From positions 372,001-436,000 of the forward strand of contig BLSF01000025.1 of the NCBI GenBank assembly GCA_012862575.1: a DNA stretch of 64,000 nt. Reading direction: 5' to 3'. The stretch comes from Parietichytrium sp. I65-24A. Taxonomy: Eukaryota; Sar; Bigyra; Thraustochytrida; Thraustochytriidae. Of the stretch, positions 53,401-63,710 are shown one piece after another (the first letter of the stretch is position 1; every line of letters starts with the position of its first letter). Position numbers and translations under genes: made by a program. The notes below the pieces were generated by a model, which did no database searches, was not told where the DNA came from, and saw only the letters and a program-made list of their open reading frames with translations.

Positions 53401-53791
53401 CATGCTTTCTGCACGCTTTGCCTACAACTCGGGATTTAGCACGCTCTTGTTCCGTGGCAACCCTTATGCTTGGTACTCTGCCGCCATCACTTTCGTTCTT
53501 CAAATTTGCATCACATACATCCCCGGCCTCAACAACGTTGTCTTCGGAATGGGGCCAATGAATGGCCCACAGTGGGGTATTGCACTTTTGTTTGTCTGCA
53601 CCACTTTCATCATGATGGAGTCCGAGAAGGCACTCATGCGGTACTGCAAATCCAAGCACGTCGACACCGATGATCGTGGAATTGGTGCTGATGATCTCAA
53701 TGTCGAAGAAGATGATGGAGTTGCCGAGCCATTTGCTCCGCAGACCTCTCAGCGCAGCGCAACCATGCACAGCAACCGTCTTCACCGTTAA
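50420..53791 (+). CDS. P-type (P2) cation-transporting ATPase
   Basis: This is 1123 residues from the ATG at 50420, with about ten membrane helices. Motifs: an N-terminal cation_ATPase_N domain ([19 protein letters not shown]), the actuator motif [22 protein letters not shown] in helix 4 (Glu316), the phosphorylation site [12 protein letters not shown] (Asp358), and the hinge [21 protein letters not shown]. Helix 5 reads VNNAQGM and helix 6 [20 protein letters not shown]. The AVTLxxxLAxEPAE phrase resembles bacterial-type cation ATPases rather than SERCA. Relative to SERCA, Glu771 is Gln807 and Asp800 is Ala837, so a Ca2+ pump is unlikely; a Na+ (or other monovalent) pump is inferred. The helix 7-8 loop is long with several Cys. 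Codon use is strongly biased (GTC, CTC, ATC, AAG), as expected of a highly expressed gene. Confidence 0.93.
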   Translation: MADAKAEGAEAPTVHFHVMEVEKVAEHFQTDLKAGLTTAEAAMRLERDGPNELTEKKKRTIWHKIWDQLNNVLVFILIVVAVISAIKGGLAVGVEGEEEDVTTAFIEVALILGVIILNTYIGIRQEGSAEKSAEALKAMLSSDALVIRDGKRISVPARELVVGDLVVLGLGDKIPADLRLTEVSNLASLEAALTGESVPIDKRTEIISCENAANVPLGDRKNLVFSATLVKQGEGLGIVVATGDNTEIGTINSLVSKVEKKKTNVLKQIDMVSRWIAIFVCITAVVTFLVSYLYTGQEPLDAVNTGLVTAVAMIPEGLAAIVTLTYAWAVSNMAKHNAIVRVLPAVETLGSVTVICSDKTGTLTMNLMSLVAFVTSTGRFRVDANATSRTPGNFVRDDSYLREAKTDGKSISEEQPASFTAESDVKISESELPVPVATTVKPAEPESENTGIKNGASPDTDFIRSMLSTGVLCADCELGKDGGRDGESGNPTEISILRAAYFANVDHDALRQQQPRVNKVPFSSEYKFMATIHHASAAVDGTDEGYVLHVKGAIDRLMPYVAYEARGGAVGVENQDPVRKEYWLEQAEEMSSHGLRVLALCRTIVPADSVSSKDKLDASYIMDRTEPYLTIVGLACILDPPRPECVDAIKEAHGASVRVAMITGDHKATAIAIGKMLGIVDAEHPHAVTGPELDEMSDQDLRLSVMTHNVFARASPENKLRIVKALQAQKQVSSMTGDGVNDAPALKAADMGVAMGKEGTDVAREAAEMILADDNFSTIVKAVREGRVVWDNLRKVLLFNTPVNNAQGMTVLFGMICGLPYSPLTPIQVLYCNLICAVTLGFVLAVEPAEPGIMNLPPRRPGKRLIGRYLLFRIFFGTVVLVASTVGAVFWVRSMGYDTDINDLDQYRSITALTDETACASESFNPNYDGILSVQNPSEVPFMLRNVDGGDPICCPYPLESGRDEGVYVCPNDFGRNLVRSQASNTLTLSAISIMLSARFAYNSGFSTLLFRGNPYAWYSAAITFVLQICITYIPGLNNVVFGMGPMNGPQWGIALLFVCTTFIMMESEKALMRYCKSKHVDTDDRGIGADDLNVEEDDGVAEPFAPQTSQRSATMHSNRLHR

Positions 53792-54527
53792 AAACCTCAA
53801 CGCCAATCGGCTTGAACTGTACCTGAACGCAATGATACCTCTCTCCACGAATGCCAGGTGGTAATGCTTTCTCATTTTTCCCACTACACAGTTTTTTGTT
53901 AGTCAATCTTTACTCAAATCAAACATGTTTATCTTTTCAATGAACATTTACAATGTCACAGGCAGTCACTTTGGATCCCCCAGCTGTCTCTATTATGACG
54001 GCAGTGGCAGCGTCCAGTTATGTCCAGTTCAATAATCATTGAAAATTAGAATTCCGCCAACCTTGGCCCCTAGGCTCGAGGGTCGCAATGGGTCGCAACT
54101 CACTGTCAACTGGAAGTGAAGAATTAAGTAAACCTCCACTTCAGAGTTCGTGTCGGGAAATCCAGAATTGCTTCTGATACTAGTAGTACTCATACTGTGG
54201 ACTTGCCCTACTCGCACGGGTAAGTAAAAGGACGGAAATACAACTCCCGCCTTTTAGCAGTGTGTTGCTAGTACCAAGTACCCAGTACTGCTGCTCACTA
54301 CCATAGTATCGTTCAAGTTAGCTCTGTGGCCTTTTTCACTGTTGCGTGTTGACGATTACTTCTTCGCATGTAACTCTGTCTGGTCTTTGCTCGGACAGAG
54401 GGACCAGCTCACAAGAACGCGAGCAAACCAGCGAATCAGCACACGGGACGTTGACCCACTCAATCAGATCGCCGGCAGAGCGAGTTGAAAGCGTGCGCCA
54501 AGCTCCGAGGAAAGAAAGAGGGCTCTC
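53792..54527. other. Intergenic region between ATPase and carnitine acyltransferase
   Basis: About 740 bp with no supported gene. It contains TCACTGTCA at 54100-54108, ACTAGTAGTACTCATACT near 54179-54196, and a variant GTACCCAGTAC at 54278-54288. The end carries the promoter and leader of the next gene. Confidence 0.55.
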
Positions 54528-56459
54528 ATGGCGCAGCAGCCAAAGACATTTGCACACCAGGCGAGCCTGTCAAGGCTGCCAGTTCCAAAGTTGGACGAGT
54601 CGCTCGCGGCGTATCTTGTGTCTGTGGAATGCCTTTTGAGCAAAGAGGAGTTCGCCAAGACTAAGGAGCTCGTTCAAGACTTTGGAAAGAGTGGGGGGGT
54701 TGGAGAACAGCTTCACAAACTTCTGCTAGAGAAAGCAAAGGGCATTGAGAGCAACACCGCGATCAAGGCGCCAGAGAGCATCACCCCTCTGGATCATCCC
54801 GATGGAACCATGTACCCGGACAATAGCTGGCTGGAGCGCTGGTGGGAAACCTACGCTTACCAATCTGATCGTATGAGTCTGGCTGTGAACATCAATTGCT
54901 TCCAGAGCCATTTCAAAGCAAACCCTTGCGCAAATCCAACTCTGCGAGCTGCTTGGGCAATTCGTGGCTCCCTCATGGGGAAACGGGCTCTTGACTTGGA
55001 GATGGTTCCGCCTGAACGCGCTGGGAAAGCATTGCTTTGCAGTGCCCAGTATCACCGCATCTACTCAACTACAAGAATTCCAGGCGATGAATGCGATCAC
55101 TTGGAGACCTATGGAGAGAGTAAGCACGTCTGCGTAGAGCGAAGCGGACACTGGTATGTGATCCCGGATGCCATTGACATGTCGGTTAGCGAGCTGGAGG
55201 AACAGCTCGTGTTTATTAAGGCTGATGCATCGCAGCGCAAAGAGGGGCCGGGCCTGGCTGCTCTAACCGGGGAAGACCGAACTGTCTGGAGTAAGGCGCG
55301 CAAGCACTTGCTGTCACTAGGAGATTCCAACAAAAACGCCATTCACGTCTTGGAATCAGCTATCTCTCACTTTGTGTTGAGTGAGGACAAACCAACCTGT
55401 CCCGACGATCTGCAGAAAATTGGACAGCATGGAAACGGATCACAAATTTGGTTTGACAAAAGCGGAACCAACATCATTTGCGACAATGGCTGCTTCATTA
55501 CCAATTTAGAGCACTCTTCTGCGGATGCCGTTGTCCCCGCGAGACTGTACGTCTTCGTCGATGACTATATTCAGGCGAACGCGCCGGCTGGGGTCGGCTA
55601 CCCTGAAGGGTTCAAGAATGTTCCGAAGACGAGCATGTCGGGCATTCCCGTCGTTCGTGATAATGGAGGAAACAACGGCCCTAGGACCGGCAAGAAGGCA
55701 GCTCGTGTGGACTTTAGCTTGGACAACGCCATGCATGATTCTATCGCTTCTGCAAAGGCTACCATGCAAAAGATCATAGACGACAACATTGTGACGTGCA
55801 TGGAGTTTCCTGATTTCGGGGCTCGTACGATCGCTCGAGACTGTAAAGGAATTTCCACGGACTCTTTTCTGCAAATGTCGCTGGCTCTTGCCTATTACAG
55901 GGATCAGAAGGAAATGCCCGTGCCTTACGAAACCGCTTCAAGCCGCGGGTTCCTGCATGGCCGAACGGAGACCATCCGCCCACAAAGTATGGCAATGAAG
56001 AGCTTTCTGGAAAAATTATCCGACGGGAAAACGCCACGAGCAGAAGTCGCTGCGCTCGTTCGCGAGGCCGGGGATTACCATCGTAATTATCTTAGGAGGT
56101 GCATGGCAGGCAGAGGTTTAGATCGCCATCTCATGGCTCTGCGTATTCTCGCGGCCGAAAATGGAATGTCCCTCCACCCTATGTTTACAGATAAAGCGTA
56201 CACGAAGAGTACAAAATTTACGCTCTCTACTAGTCAAATGCCATGGGCAGTGGAGGATTGGCCAGGTTTTGGAGCATACGATCCATCTGCATATGGATGC
56301 TGCTATCGATTCACTCACGTCGATACGATTGTGGCCACCGTGACGAGCAGACGCCATTCTGGTGGCGGAAAAGACGCACTCCGATTCTCCGAGGAAATTA
56401 AGAAGGCGCTCCGCGATATTTACAAGATCCTCTCTGAGCACCCACCATCCAAGTTGTAG
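54528..56459 (+). CDS. Carnitine O-acyltransferase with peroxisomal targeting signal (SKL)
   Basis: This is 643 residues from the ATG at 54528. It begins with the family signature LSRLPVPKLDESLAAYL. NSWLERWWETYAYQSDR follows, and the catalytic His329 sits in NLEHSSADAVVPARL. A carnitine-site Ser/Thr motif appears as TLSTSQMP near residue 567. YGCCYRF closes the fold. The length is normal for carnitine acetyl- or octanoyltransferase. The protein ends in Ser-Lys-Leu, the canonical PTS1, and there is no mitochondrial presequence, so peroxisomal acyl (acetyl or medium-chain) transfer between CoA and carnitine is inferred, exporting beta-oxidation products. Acyl-chain preference cannot be read here. 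It is intronless. Confidence 0.95.
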   Translation: MAQQPKTFAHQASLSRLPVPKLDESLAAYLVSVECLLSKEEFAKTKELVQDFGKSGGVGEQLHKLLLEKAKGIESNTAIKAPESITPLDHPDGTMYPDNSWLERWWETYAYQSDRMSLAVNINCFQSHFKANPCANPTLRAAWAIRGSLMGKRALDLEMVPPERAGKALLCSAQYHRIYSTTRIPGDECDHLETYGESKHVCVERSGHWYVIPDAIDMSVSELEEQLVFIKADASQRKEGPGLAALTGEDRTVWSKARKHLLSLGDSNKNAIHVLESAISHFVLSEDKPTCPDDLQKIGQHGNGSQIWFDKSGTNIICDNGCFITNLEHSSADAVVPARLYVFVDDYIQANAPAGVGYPEGFKNVPKTSMSGIPVVRDNGGNNGPRTGKKAARVDFSLDNAMHDSIASAKATMQKIIDDNIVTCMEFPDFGARTIARDCKGISTDSFLQMSLALAYYRDQKEMPVPYETASSRGFLHGRTETIRPQSMAMKSFLEKLSDGKTPRAEVAALVREAGDYHRNYLRRCMAGRGLDRHLMALRILAAENGMSLHPMFTDKAYTKSTKFTLSTSQMPWAVEDWPGFGAYDPSAYGCCYRFTHVDTIVATVTSRRHSGGGKDALRFSEEIKKALRDIYKILSEHPPSKL

Positions 56460-57000
56460 GTCTGTTCGTGACAGTGACAGTTGCCTTATATCCATCATCT
56501 CCTTATTTACGTCCAAGATTTCAATGACGAGCCTTTTTCTTTTATTTTGGCTTTTCGCTTTTCAGTTCCTCTGCTGGACTGTGGGTTCGCGTGTGCGCGG
56601 ACGGACAAGATGGCGTTCAAGTACCTTGGCCATTAGTTGTTTGCTTTTCTCCAGGAAAAAATAAAAAAAGAAAAGACTGTTGGGATTGACTGTGAGTTTT
56701 CACAGAAATTTACTTTACACTTTGTATTTTGAACCGCTTTTTGGTGACTTTGGGGGCACAGCAGCGAAGTGTACTAGTCCCGGTGCGTTTTTTTTTTTTT
56801 TTTTTGCAGCCGAAACCCCCCAAGCTGCAAAATCATAGAGAAAGGTTGGCTTGCCAACATTTTGAAGGGAGAAAACATGAATCACCCTTGCCCTCTAACC
56901 TTCCAAGCACGAACCATCCGAGTGATTCAGAAAGCGATTGCTTTGGCATCACAGGTGTTGGACACAAAACAAAAAAATCCGCGGTACACTGAAAACACTA
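56460..57000. other. Intergenic region with a T18 run
   Basis: About 540 bp without a supported gene. TGACAGTGA occurs at 56469-56477, ten bases after the preceding stop. An uninterrupted run of 18 T lies at 56788-56805. Confidence 0.55.
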
Positions 57001-57573
57001 ATGTGTGTATGTATGTGCGACACAACTTTAGCTGACAGTCGTGCCGCTGGATGCCACGACTGGGATCCATGCTCCGCGACCGCAGAAAGGGTTCAGTATG
57101 GTCATGAGAACGTCCACTACCTGCATTCAAAAGCAGTTCCCCATTCCAAACAAGGCAAGCTGCCACATTCCGCTCCTTCACTTTGTAGCATGTTTGCGAC
57201 GTGGTCAACGCGGGCGCCTATCAGCTCTTTGGATTTCCAGACAGATCACCCCGATGAGCTGGTGGTGGAGGTAGCGCGCCCGCTGCTTCCTGGAGCTCCT
57301 AGTCATGACGTTCCTGACTGCGCCGAATCGCCCCTGGCCAACGCGGGTGACGGGAGAAACTATGAAGAGAATCAGCTTTCCTGCAAGCACTCGACCATAG
57401 TGGTCGAGAAAGCATTGAGCTTGGGGCAAATGCTTGCCTTCCTGGTTCTCCTGTTTCTGTTCTGGCCTCTTAGCTGGGTTCCGCTCGTCATCGACTCGTG
57501 GAAGGACCAGGAGATTCGGTGCGGTGAGTGCTCTCAGTCTCTCTCCAATGACTCGTGCCGCTCAAGCTGCTGA
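57001..57573 (+). CDS. LITAF-domain membrane protein
   Basis: This is 190 residues from the first ATG (57001); the frame upstream begins at a TTG. The N-terminal 110 residues are unstructured-looking. The C-terminal part, LLFLFWPLSWVPLVIDSWKD followed by QEIRCGECSQSL, matches the second half of the LITAF/SIMPLE domain, where a half-inserted hydrophobic hairpin is followed by HxCPxCxxxLG. The second zinc CxxC (CGEC) is present. The first knuckle is degenerate: only Cys-Lys-His (NQLSCKHSTIV) is visible where CPxC is expected. LITAF proteins sit on the cytosolic face of late endosomes and lysosomes. A residual or unusual zinc site is possible, or a further exon might supply it. The start is uncertain; a later Met is equally possible. 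Confidence 0.68.
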   Translation: MCVCMCDTTLADSRAAGCHDWDPCSATAERVQYGHENVHYLHSKAVPHSKQGKLPHSAPSLCSMFATWSTRAPISSLDFQTDHPDELVVEVARPLLPGAPSHDVPDCAESPLANAGDGRNYEENQLSCKHSTIVVEKALSLGQMLAFLVLLFLFWPLSWVPLVIDSWKDQEIRCGECSQSLSNDSCRSSC

Positions 57574-58147
57574 CGGCCCTGGACGCGGTCTTTCCCCGAT
57601 CCGCTGTCCTTCTCTCTCCTCTTTCTAGCACTGGGCGACTGTACCGACGGGTGTGAAACGATGTGAAACGACCTTTTCCATTCAGCAACACTATGCAACC
57701 GGGATTCTCAGGTTCCAATTTCACAATCATTTCGCCAAACTGAAATTATCTAATTCCAGATATCCTGAACCAGCAGGCTCAGCAAAGCGACCTGTTTACG
57801 CAAATCGACCGGCGGCAAATTCAGAAATCAGAATTGACAGTGAGGTGAAGTTCCGGTACTCGTTGACATGATTCACACAATTCACACCTCAGGTTTCGCG
57901 TATACGTGCTCTGCGCTACTACTACGTAGTGTGAGAGTCTTGACGAGCTCATGGAGAATGGCTAGTAGTCGTCACCCGTGGTGTGTAGACGGGTTCGTAC
58001 TCAGTACACGTGAATGTGCGTCTGGGCGCAGGGTATGCGAAAGGAAGACTGGGAGTACTAGTCCGCCGGCGGCTGAGACGTGGGCAGCGCAAGTGTTTGG
58101 CCCGACGCCAGTAGCCTGGTCGGGGAAGGGCTTTGCGAGAGCCCTGG
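57574..58147. other. Intergenic region upstream of the SLC25 carrier
   Basis: About 570 bp without a gene. It carries GAATTGACAGTGA at 57831-57843 and the palindrome GTACTCAGTAC at 57997-58007, about 140 bp before the carrier ATG. Confidence 0.55.
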
Positions 58148-59138
58148 ATGATGACCGCGTTGTCCGACCTAGAGATAATGAGCTCCTCGGGAGCTGGAGC
58201 TGCTGGCGCTGTGCTGTTCACCAACCCGTGAGTGCTGGAAGAGTCAAGGTCTTGGTGTTGGTGTTGCTCTTTTGGGAGTGCAGACGCGTACACTGACACT
58301 GCGAGGTGGGGTAGAACATAGGCTGGAGGTGGCCAAGACACGGCTACAGATGCAAAACGAGCTTGTTCGCTCGAGCTCTAAAGTGTATCGCAACGTCCTC
58401 CACTGCTTGTCGGAGACGTGGAGAAGCGAGGGTGTTCGCGGAGTGCAACGCGGGCTCGAGCTTGCAGTTGTTCGCGATGGGTCAAAGTGTTTCTTCCGAC
58501 TGGGGCTTTACGAGCCTCTCCTTCGTAGAATGAATCCAGAGCCAGGAAGGCAAGCTCCATTTGCAATGCAGATGTTTGCAGGTGGGGTATCTGGTATGGT
58601 CTCTGCCATAATGTTCAATCCGCTCGACATTGCGAAGGTCCGCATACAGAGTTCAGGTGGCCTATCGACAAGCCATCACGACATTGCTCGTCTTAGCTCG
58701 ACAGCGGTGTTTCGCAAAATAGTAAAGGAAGAAGGCGTTTCTGCGCTCTGGAAAGGTACCTTTGTGAATATTCTACGTAGTATAAGTTTTACGTCCGTGT
58801 TGCTCTCCGTCAATTCGCGTGTAAAAACCTTCGTTGCCCAACTCGGCGTACCTGACGGCTTCAGACGAGACGCCCTTGGCTCATTCTGCGGCTCATTCGT
58901 TGGAATTGTGTTCATGAATCCTGTGGATGTTGTGCGAACAAGGCTGTACAATCAACCACAAGGGAACAAGCTATACTCTGGAGTGGCGGACGCGGTGATG
59001 AAGATTGCTCGCAAGGAAGGCCCTCTTGCGTTCTGGAAAGGCGCTTTCGCGCACTATTGCCGGGTCGGCCCACACACAGTTCTAACGTTTGTTTTCATCG
59101 GCAAGATCCAGCGGTGGATGATAAAGCGAGATGCATGA
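58148..59138 (+). CDS. Mitochondrial carrier family protein (SLC25A34/35 / OAC1-like); one intron
   Basis: Exons 58148-58227 and 58322-59138 are joined across a 94-bp intron (GTGAGT donor, CATAG acceptor, phase 2), giving 298 residues, the usual carrier length. The splice recreates the first carrier signature FTNPLEVAKTRLQ at residues 24-36, supporting the model. A TAG at 58112 closes the frame upstream, and ATG codons at 58148 and 58151 are the first available. Signatures two and three are FNPLDIAKVRIQ and MNPVDVVRTRLY. FTNPLEVxKTR, YRNVLHCL and EGVRGVQRGL are closest to the OAC1/SLC25A34/35 group, which in yeast moves oxaloacetate, sulfate and malonate. It is expected in the inner mitochondrial membrane; the substrate is inferred from the group only. 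Confidence 0.9.
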
Positions 59139-60880
59139 TGTCATGGCCAGACTCTGCGTTCTCTATTCACAACCCTTTCTTTAAATCAGCAACTCTACCA
59201 TTTCAATTTGAGCGTGGCTTCTCTTTTTTGTGCGACTGCCCATTGCGGTGTGCTTGTTTTGTACTCCGCCATGGTTGTTTCTGCTCGCTACTCGTGCTTC
59301 CTACCTGTGATCTGTCTGACTTGATTTGTTGCGTTGCATGGATACGCAGAGTCAGAGAAAACTTCTCCGAGCCCGTTTCGCCTTGTGCTGGTTCTCACAG
59401 TCAAGTCAAACTCGTAGCAATGGTCCGGAAAGTGTGTTGGCTAGGCCCTTTGGCCCCTGTCCTACCTGCTCTTGACCTTGTCGATTCTCGTCCAGTTCGT
59501 CGCCAATGATGATGATGATTATGGAACACGATCAATTGCCGTTGATTGTTCCGACGTCACGGTTGTACGAGAGAGGCGAGTGCAGTGAAGAGGCGCGTGG
59601 TATATTTCATGTCCTCGCAATCATAAATCGCGACACTCAAACTTCCACTTTGCGGCTGGCAAGCGTTTAGCCCCAGCTCCCCGGCCCATTTTGAAACACA
59701 AAGCATGTACACGCTTTCTTTTTTGCGGCAACTTGCGCGGGATTTTCGCTGGAACCGGGTGCTGACACTCACAGGCAGCATCGATGTTATTGATCAGTAT
59801 AGCAGGACAACCAGTATCGCTTGACTCTGACTGCCCAACTTGGTCATGTGCCAAAAACGTACAAGCAAAAAGATTCATACCTCATTCTGTGTGGTACGAG
59901 TGAAGTCTGAAGTGAGTCCGGGTCAGTCGCCGCTGGACGGGCCGGGAGAATCCATCGCTGGCAAGTGAGCGCAGTTCTCGGCATCAAGTTTCCGAATATG
60001 CTCGCACTCACTGCCAATTTCAAATATGTGGAATGTGGCTTGTGCATACCCTGGTCTTGAAGTACTCACAGTTGGTGCCTGGGTACAGGGTACTTGTACC
60101 GCTATCTAAGTCTACAAGCTCAAGGGCCATGTCCATTGAGTTGCAAGGACACATGTAAAATCTGGCAAGATGAAAGTGATGAGAACACAAGTGAGCACCA
60201 TGAACAAGGACGCAGACTTGAACGTTATCGTTAGTTAGTAAGAGAACCTACTCCCGTATCTCTCCTCGAGTTGTGCAGTTGCGTTGCTCGGAGCGTTTGC
60301 CTACTCTATCTCTGGCAGGTCACACTGAAACCCAGAAATTGTTCTCATGGACGGGGCAGCTTTGATGTCTACCCTGACAGCGAGACGGCGGGATGGAGGA
60401 CTAGAGCGCTCTTTCGTCCCAGCCCCTCTCACTGAGCTCGCCACTTGGCGCGTGTGCATGATTGCATTAACTTTCGCATTGAAGCTGGTAAGGGAGCGAT
60501 GGGCGCGGTTCTCGTATCGCCATCCCTTAACAGGTGACAAAGTGCGTCCGCCATTGGAACACGTCGGCCCGCCAGCATTACAGTGAGCTCTGATAGGGCA
60601 TGTTTCAAGTTCGCCTGGGACCCAATGAAAAAGATTGAGAAACAGGGAATATGGTTGTCGTGCCTTGGAGGGGTCTGCAAAGTGTGAGCAGATTATTCTT
60701 CTCGTTCAGCTTTCTAAGCAAGGGGGCGTGGCCTCTAGATTTCTCTCGCATTGGAGCAGCCTTACACCTTGCAGTTCTCTCCATCAGAGCAGCTGTCGAG
60801 GACGGGCACTTGCAGGATCCAGAATTCTAAGTACCGGTACCGGTAGTTCTGTACTAATTGTAAATGTTACTTTGCGAATG

Positions 60881-60918
60881 CAGAATTCAGAATTCAGAAA
60901 GTCAGAATTCAGAATTCA
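60881..60918. repeat. TCAGAATTC microrepeat array
   Basis: Four CAGAATTC units lie within 38 bp, with a further two at 61181-61196. This is the same unit as at 5036-5060. Confidence 0.7.
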
Positions 60919-62841
60919 TGATGGCGCATGTGCTCTTTTTGCGTTGTGTTGTAGTGTCGCCGTCACTTGTTAAGTGCGGTGAACTACTGTGAGTGTGATC
61001 TTCCAAGTTAGCATTGGTCCTCCCAGAACCGTCCAAGCAAATCAGAGAAGACATTGGAATGCTGGACTCGTTTTCGCCCTCTGATGTGTACACAATTTGA
61101 ACCCGACCGCGGATGCACTTGCCAAGAAACGAGAAGCATTCGCACGTACAGCTAGAACTCACTGTCAGATCAGAATCCATCAGAATTCAGAATTCACAAC
61201 TTGAACACCTGAGAGTGAATTCCGTTCCGAAATCTGAGAGCCAGACTCTGCTAAGACCCAAAGGGACTCACTTAGGGCCTTTACCTATTGCGATCCCATG
61301 AGAGTGCCAAGAGTGCAAAACGGGTCGTGCCCATCTTGCCAATCTGGGGAAAATGCGCACGTGCTGCGCCAGGCGCGCGATTTGCTCGCTCTATTGTGGT
61401 TTTGCATTAGTTCATTCTTTAGACCCAAGGGAGGGATCCCTGCCCTAGGAGCAAATTAAGACCCTCAAGCTCAAAGGCAGACTTGTACAGGTTTTCTGGA
61501 GATACTAATACGGCACATGCGCGAACCAAGTACTAGATGCCGCCACACGCCGAAGTCCATCGTGTGCATCCCTGCCTTGGGAACTAGCCGCATCCCTATG
61601 CGAGGTCTAAGCAATTACCCGAGCCAGCCGCCGATCCTATTGGTTTGCGTAGCAGTTACGTGGTGTGATGAGTGAATGAGTGAGGGCGAAAAAGGGAGCG
61701 TGCGCCAGATGAGGCAAGCCACTGTCCAGTGTCCACATCCACTCAGTGCCAAGTCCTAACACTGTAAATTAATCTGCGTCGTCCTTTTCAAGCTTCGCCC
61801 TTCTTCTCGGGGGCATTTTTGACGCGCAAATACTGCGCACAGCTATACCAGCGCTACCGCAATCCTCCTGTCCTGCGAATTATGTCCGTGGAGCGCACAT
61901 GCCACTAATTGGCGTATGAGAAGATTGGCGCTGTGGCAACATTCGCGGACTTAGTACCAGTACCAGCACCACTCCTAACGTCAGCAAGACATGTGCAAAA
62001 GATGGATCCGGCACCAAAACCAACTGCAAGTGCGAGCTCTTTGCTGCGCGTACTTAGCGCTGAGTTTACTGAGTAGCGGCTGCGCGTATCGGTAAGGTAC
62101 TGAGTACTCGTACCTGGCCGCACTGGCACATCGATGTGTCGTTCGATGTGGCGCGGAACGAGTCAGCGACACTCGACCACTCACGGCACTGTGCCGTGTT
62201 TTCGAACCAAAAGATATCGATTGGACCATTCCCTGCCATTTTTTTTCATGGATAGAATTCACTCTCAGCTCAACAAAGGTGTAGATTTCTTTCGTATGCA
62301 CCGTGCGAACGTGAGCTCACCAACCAGGCCAGCTGGTTCGGGATCTCCAGGGAGAGAAAGAATGAATGAAAAAAAAGTCGAAACCCAAGATTTATTTTTT
62401 CTCACAAATTGACACATGCACAGTTGGAAAGCACGCTAGAATAGAATTGCCACCTTTGCCATCTTCCCCTCCTCCTCCCCATTCTCCCCATCTTCCAATG
62501 CAGTTCAAAACTCAAAACTCGCATACCAGAGGAAGTGAGAGTCATTCCAGCGATTGCCGAAGCAACTCTGTGAATCTATCCATCTACCTCGACTTCTCAC
62601 TTTTGCGAAGAAATGCAATTTGCAAGATGGGCACGAGCCCCAATCCACGAAACCAACACTATCAGCGCACCTAACAAGTACGTTGAGCAGCCATGATGCG
62701 TTTCGGGGACCACGGATACTGCTACCTGTCGCGGCGGTGGCCCCTGTCCACGACAAGACAACGTGCCACCAAACTAACACCTAGCTCTTAGCGCCACTTT
62801 CCACTTTCATTTCACCTTCCAAGTCTCCTCTCCTCCCCTCG

Positions 62842-62922
62842 TTTCTCCCTTCCTCCTTCCTTCCTTCCTTCCTTCTTTCCCTCCTTCTTTCCCTCCTTCT
62901 TTCTTCCTTTTCCTCTCTTCCT
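62842..62922. repeat. 81-bp uninterrupted pyrimidine tract
   Basis: No purine occurs on the plus strand across 81 bases, with (CCTT)n and CCCTCCTTCTTT units. Pyrimidine-rich sequence continues on both sides. Such tracts can form triplex DNA and often mutate by slippage. Confidence 0.9.
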
Positions 62923-63710
62923 GCCATCTTTTCACCTTTTCACCTTTCCTCCCCGCCCCTGCCTGCGGCCATGCGAAATGCGAAATGCGAAAGACTTACG
63001 CGGATCACTGCAGAGATCTCTCTGTGGAGGACAGAAAAAAAGAAAATAGAAAACCCATCTGTTCTGCCAGAGTGTGAGGTGGCCTGTCTCGCATGCGAAT
63101 TCATTGATGTGCCAGGTTTACTCTTTACTGTTTATGCTGTTTACGTCTCGCCCTAACATAAGCCTTCCTTCCACTCTCCTCGACTAGCCGTGTTCACCCT
63201 CTCCCGCCCTGGGTCCACCTCGCGCCATTTTTGTCCTTCTCCCTGCACAAGCATGCAAAAGCCCGCCACCTCTACTCTCCTCTCTCCTTCGACTTGGGAG
63301 TCGCGCGCATTCTCTCTCCCCATTCATTCTCCCCTTGTGCAATCGTAAATCACTATAAGGTACCAGAGTGCCGACCACCTACGACCGGCGCTGCTTCGTA
63401 CACGCAAATGTAGAGAATTGGACCTCTTCCACATCCATTCGGAATCCCCTGGCGCCGTCCACGGTCGAGCGTGCACTTCCCTGCAGAAAATCTCAGCCTT
63501 TTTATGACGTGCTGATTTAGGAGTGAGGTGAAAAAAGGTCAGGAATCAGGCCCAAGCTAATCGTTCGTTCTATACTTCAACTATTTGTTACATCATGTAG
63601 TACCTAAACGACGGCAAGGCCAAAGACACCAACAACACTTGTGCACAGTACATCACCCAGGACGGCCAAACACACAAATCAGATCGAAACAAACCCAAAA
63701 CTACAGCTTG

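Larger units (their letters stand above)
59139..63710. other. 4.6-kb gene-poor region near the right edge
   Basis: I find no gene. Only frames under 110 codons occur and none is recognisable. The stretch holds TCAGAATTC arrays (60881-60918, 61181-61196), TCACTGTCA at 61159-61167, the palindrome GTACTGAGTAC at 62097-62107, GGTAC-rich runs near 60064-60095 and 60832-60845, and the long pyrimidine tract at 62842-62922. The final part is the leader of the edge gene. Confidence 0.55.
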
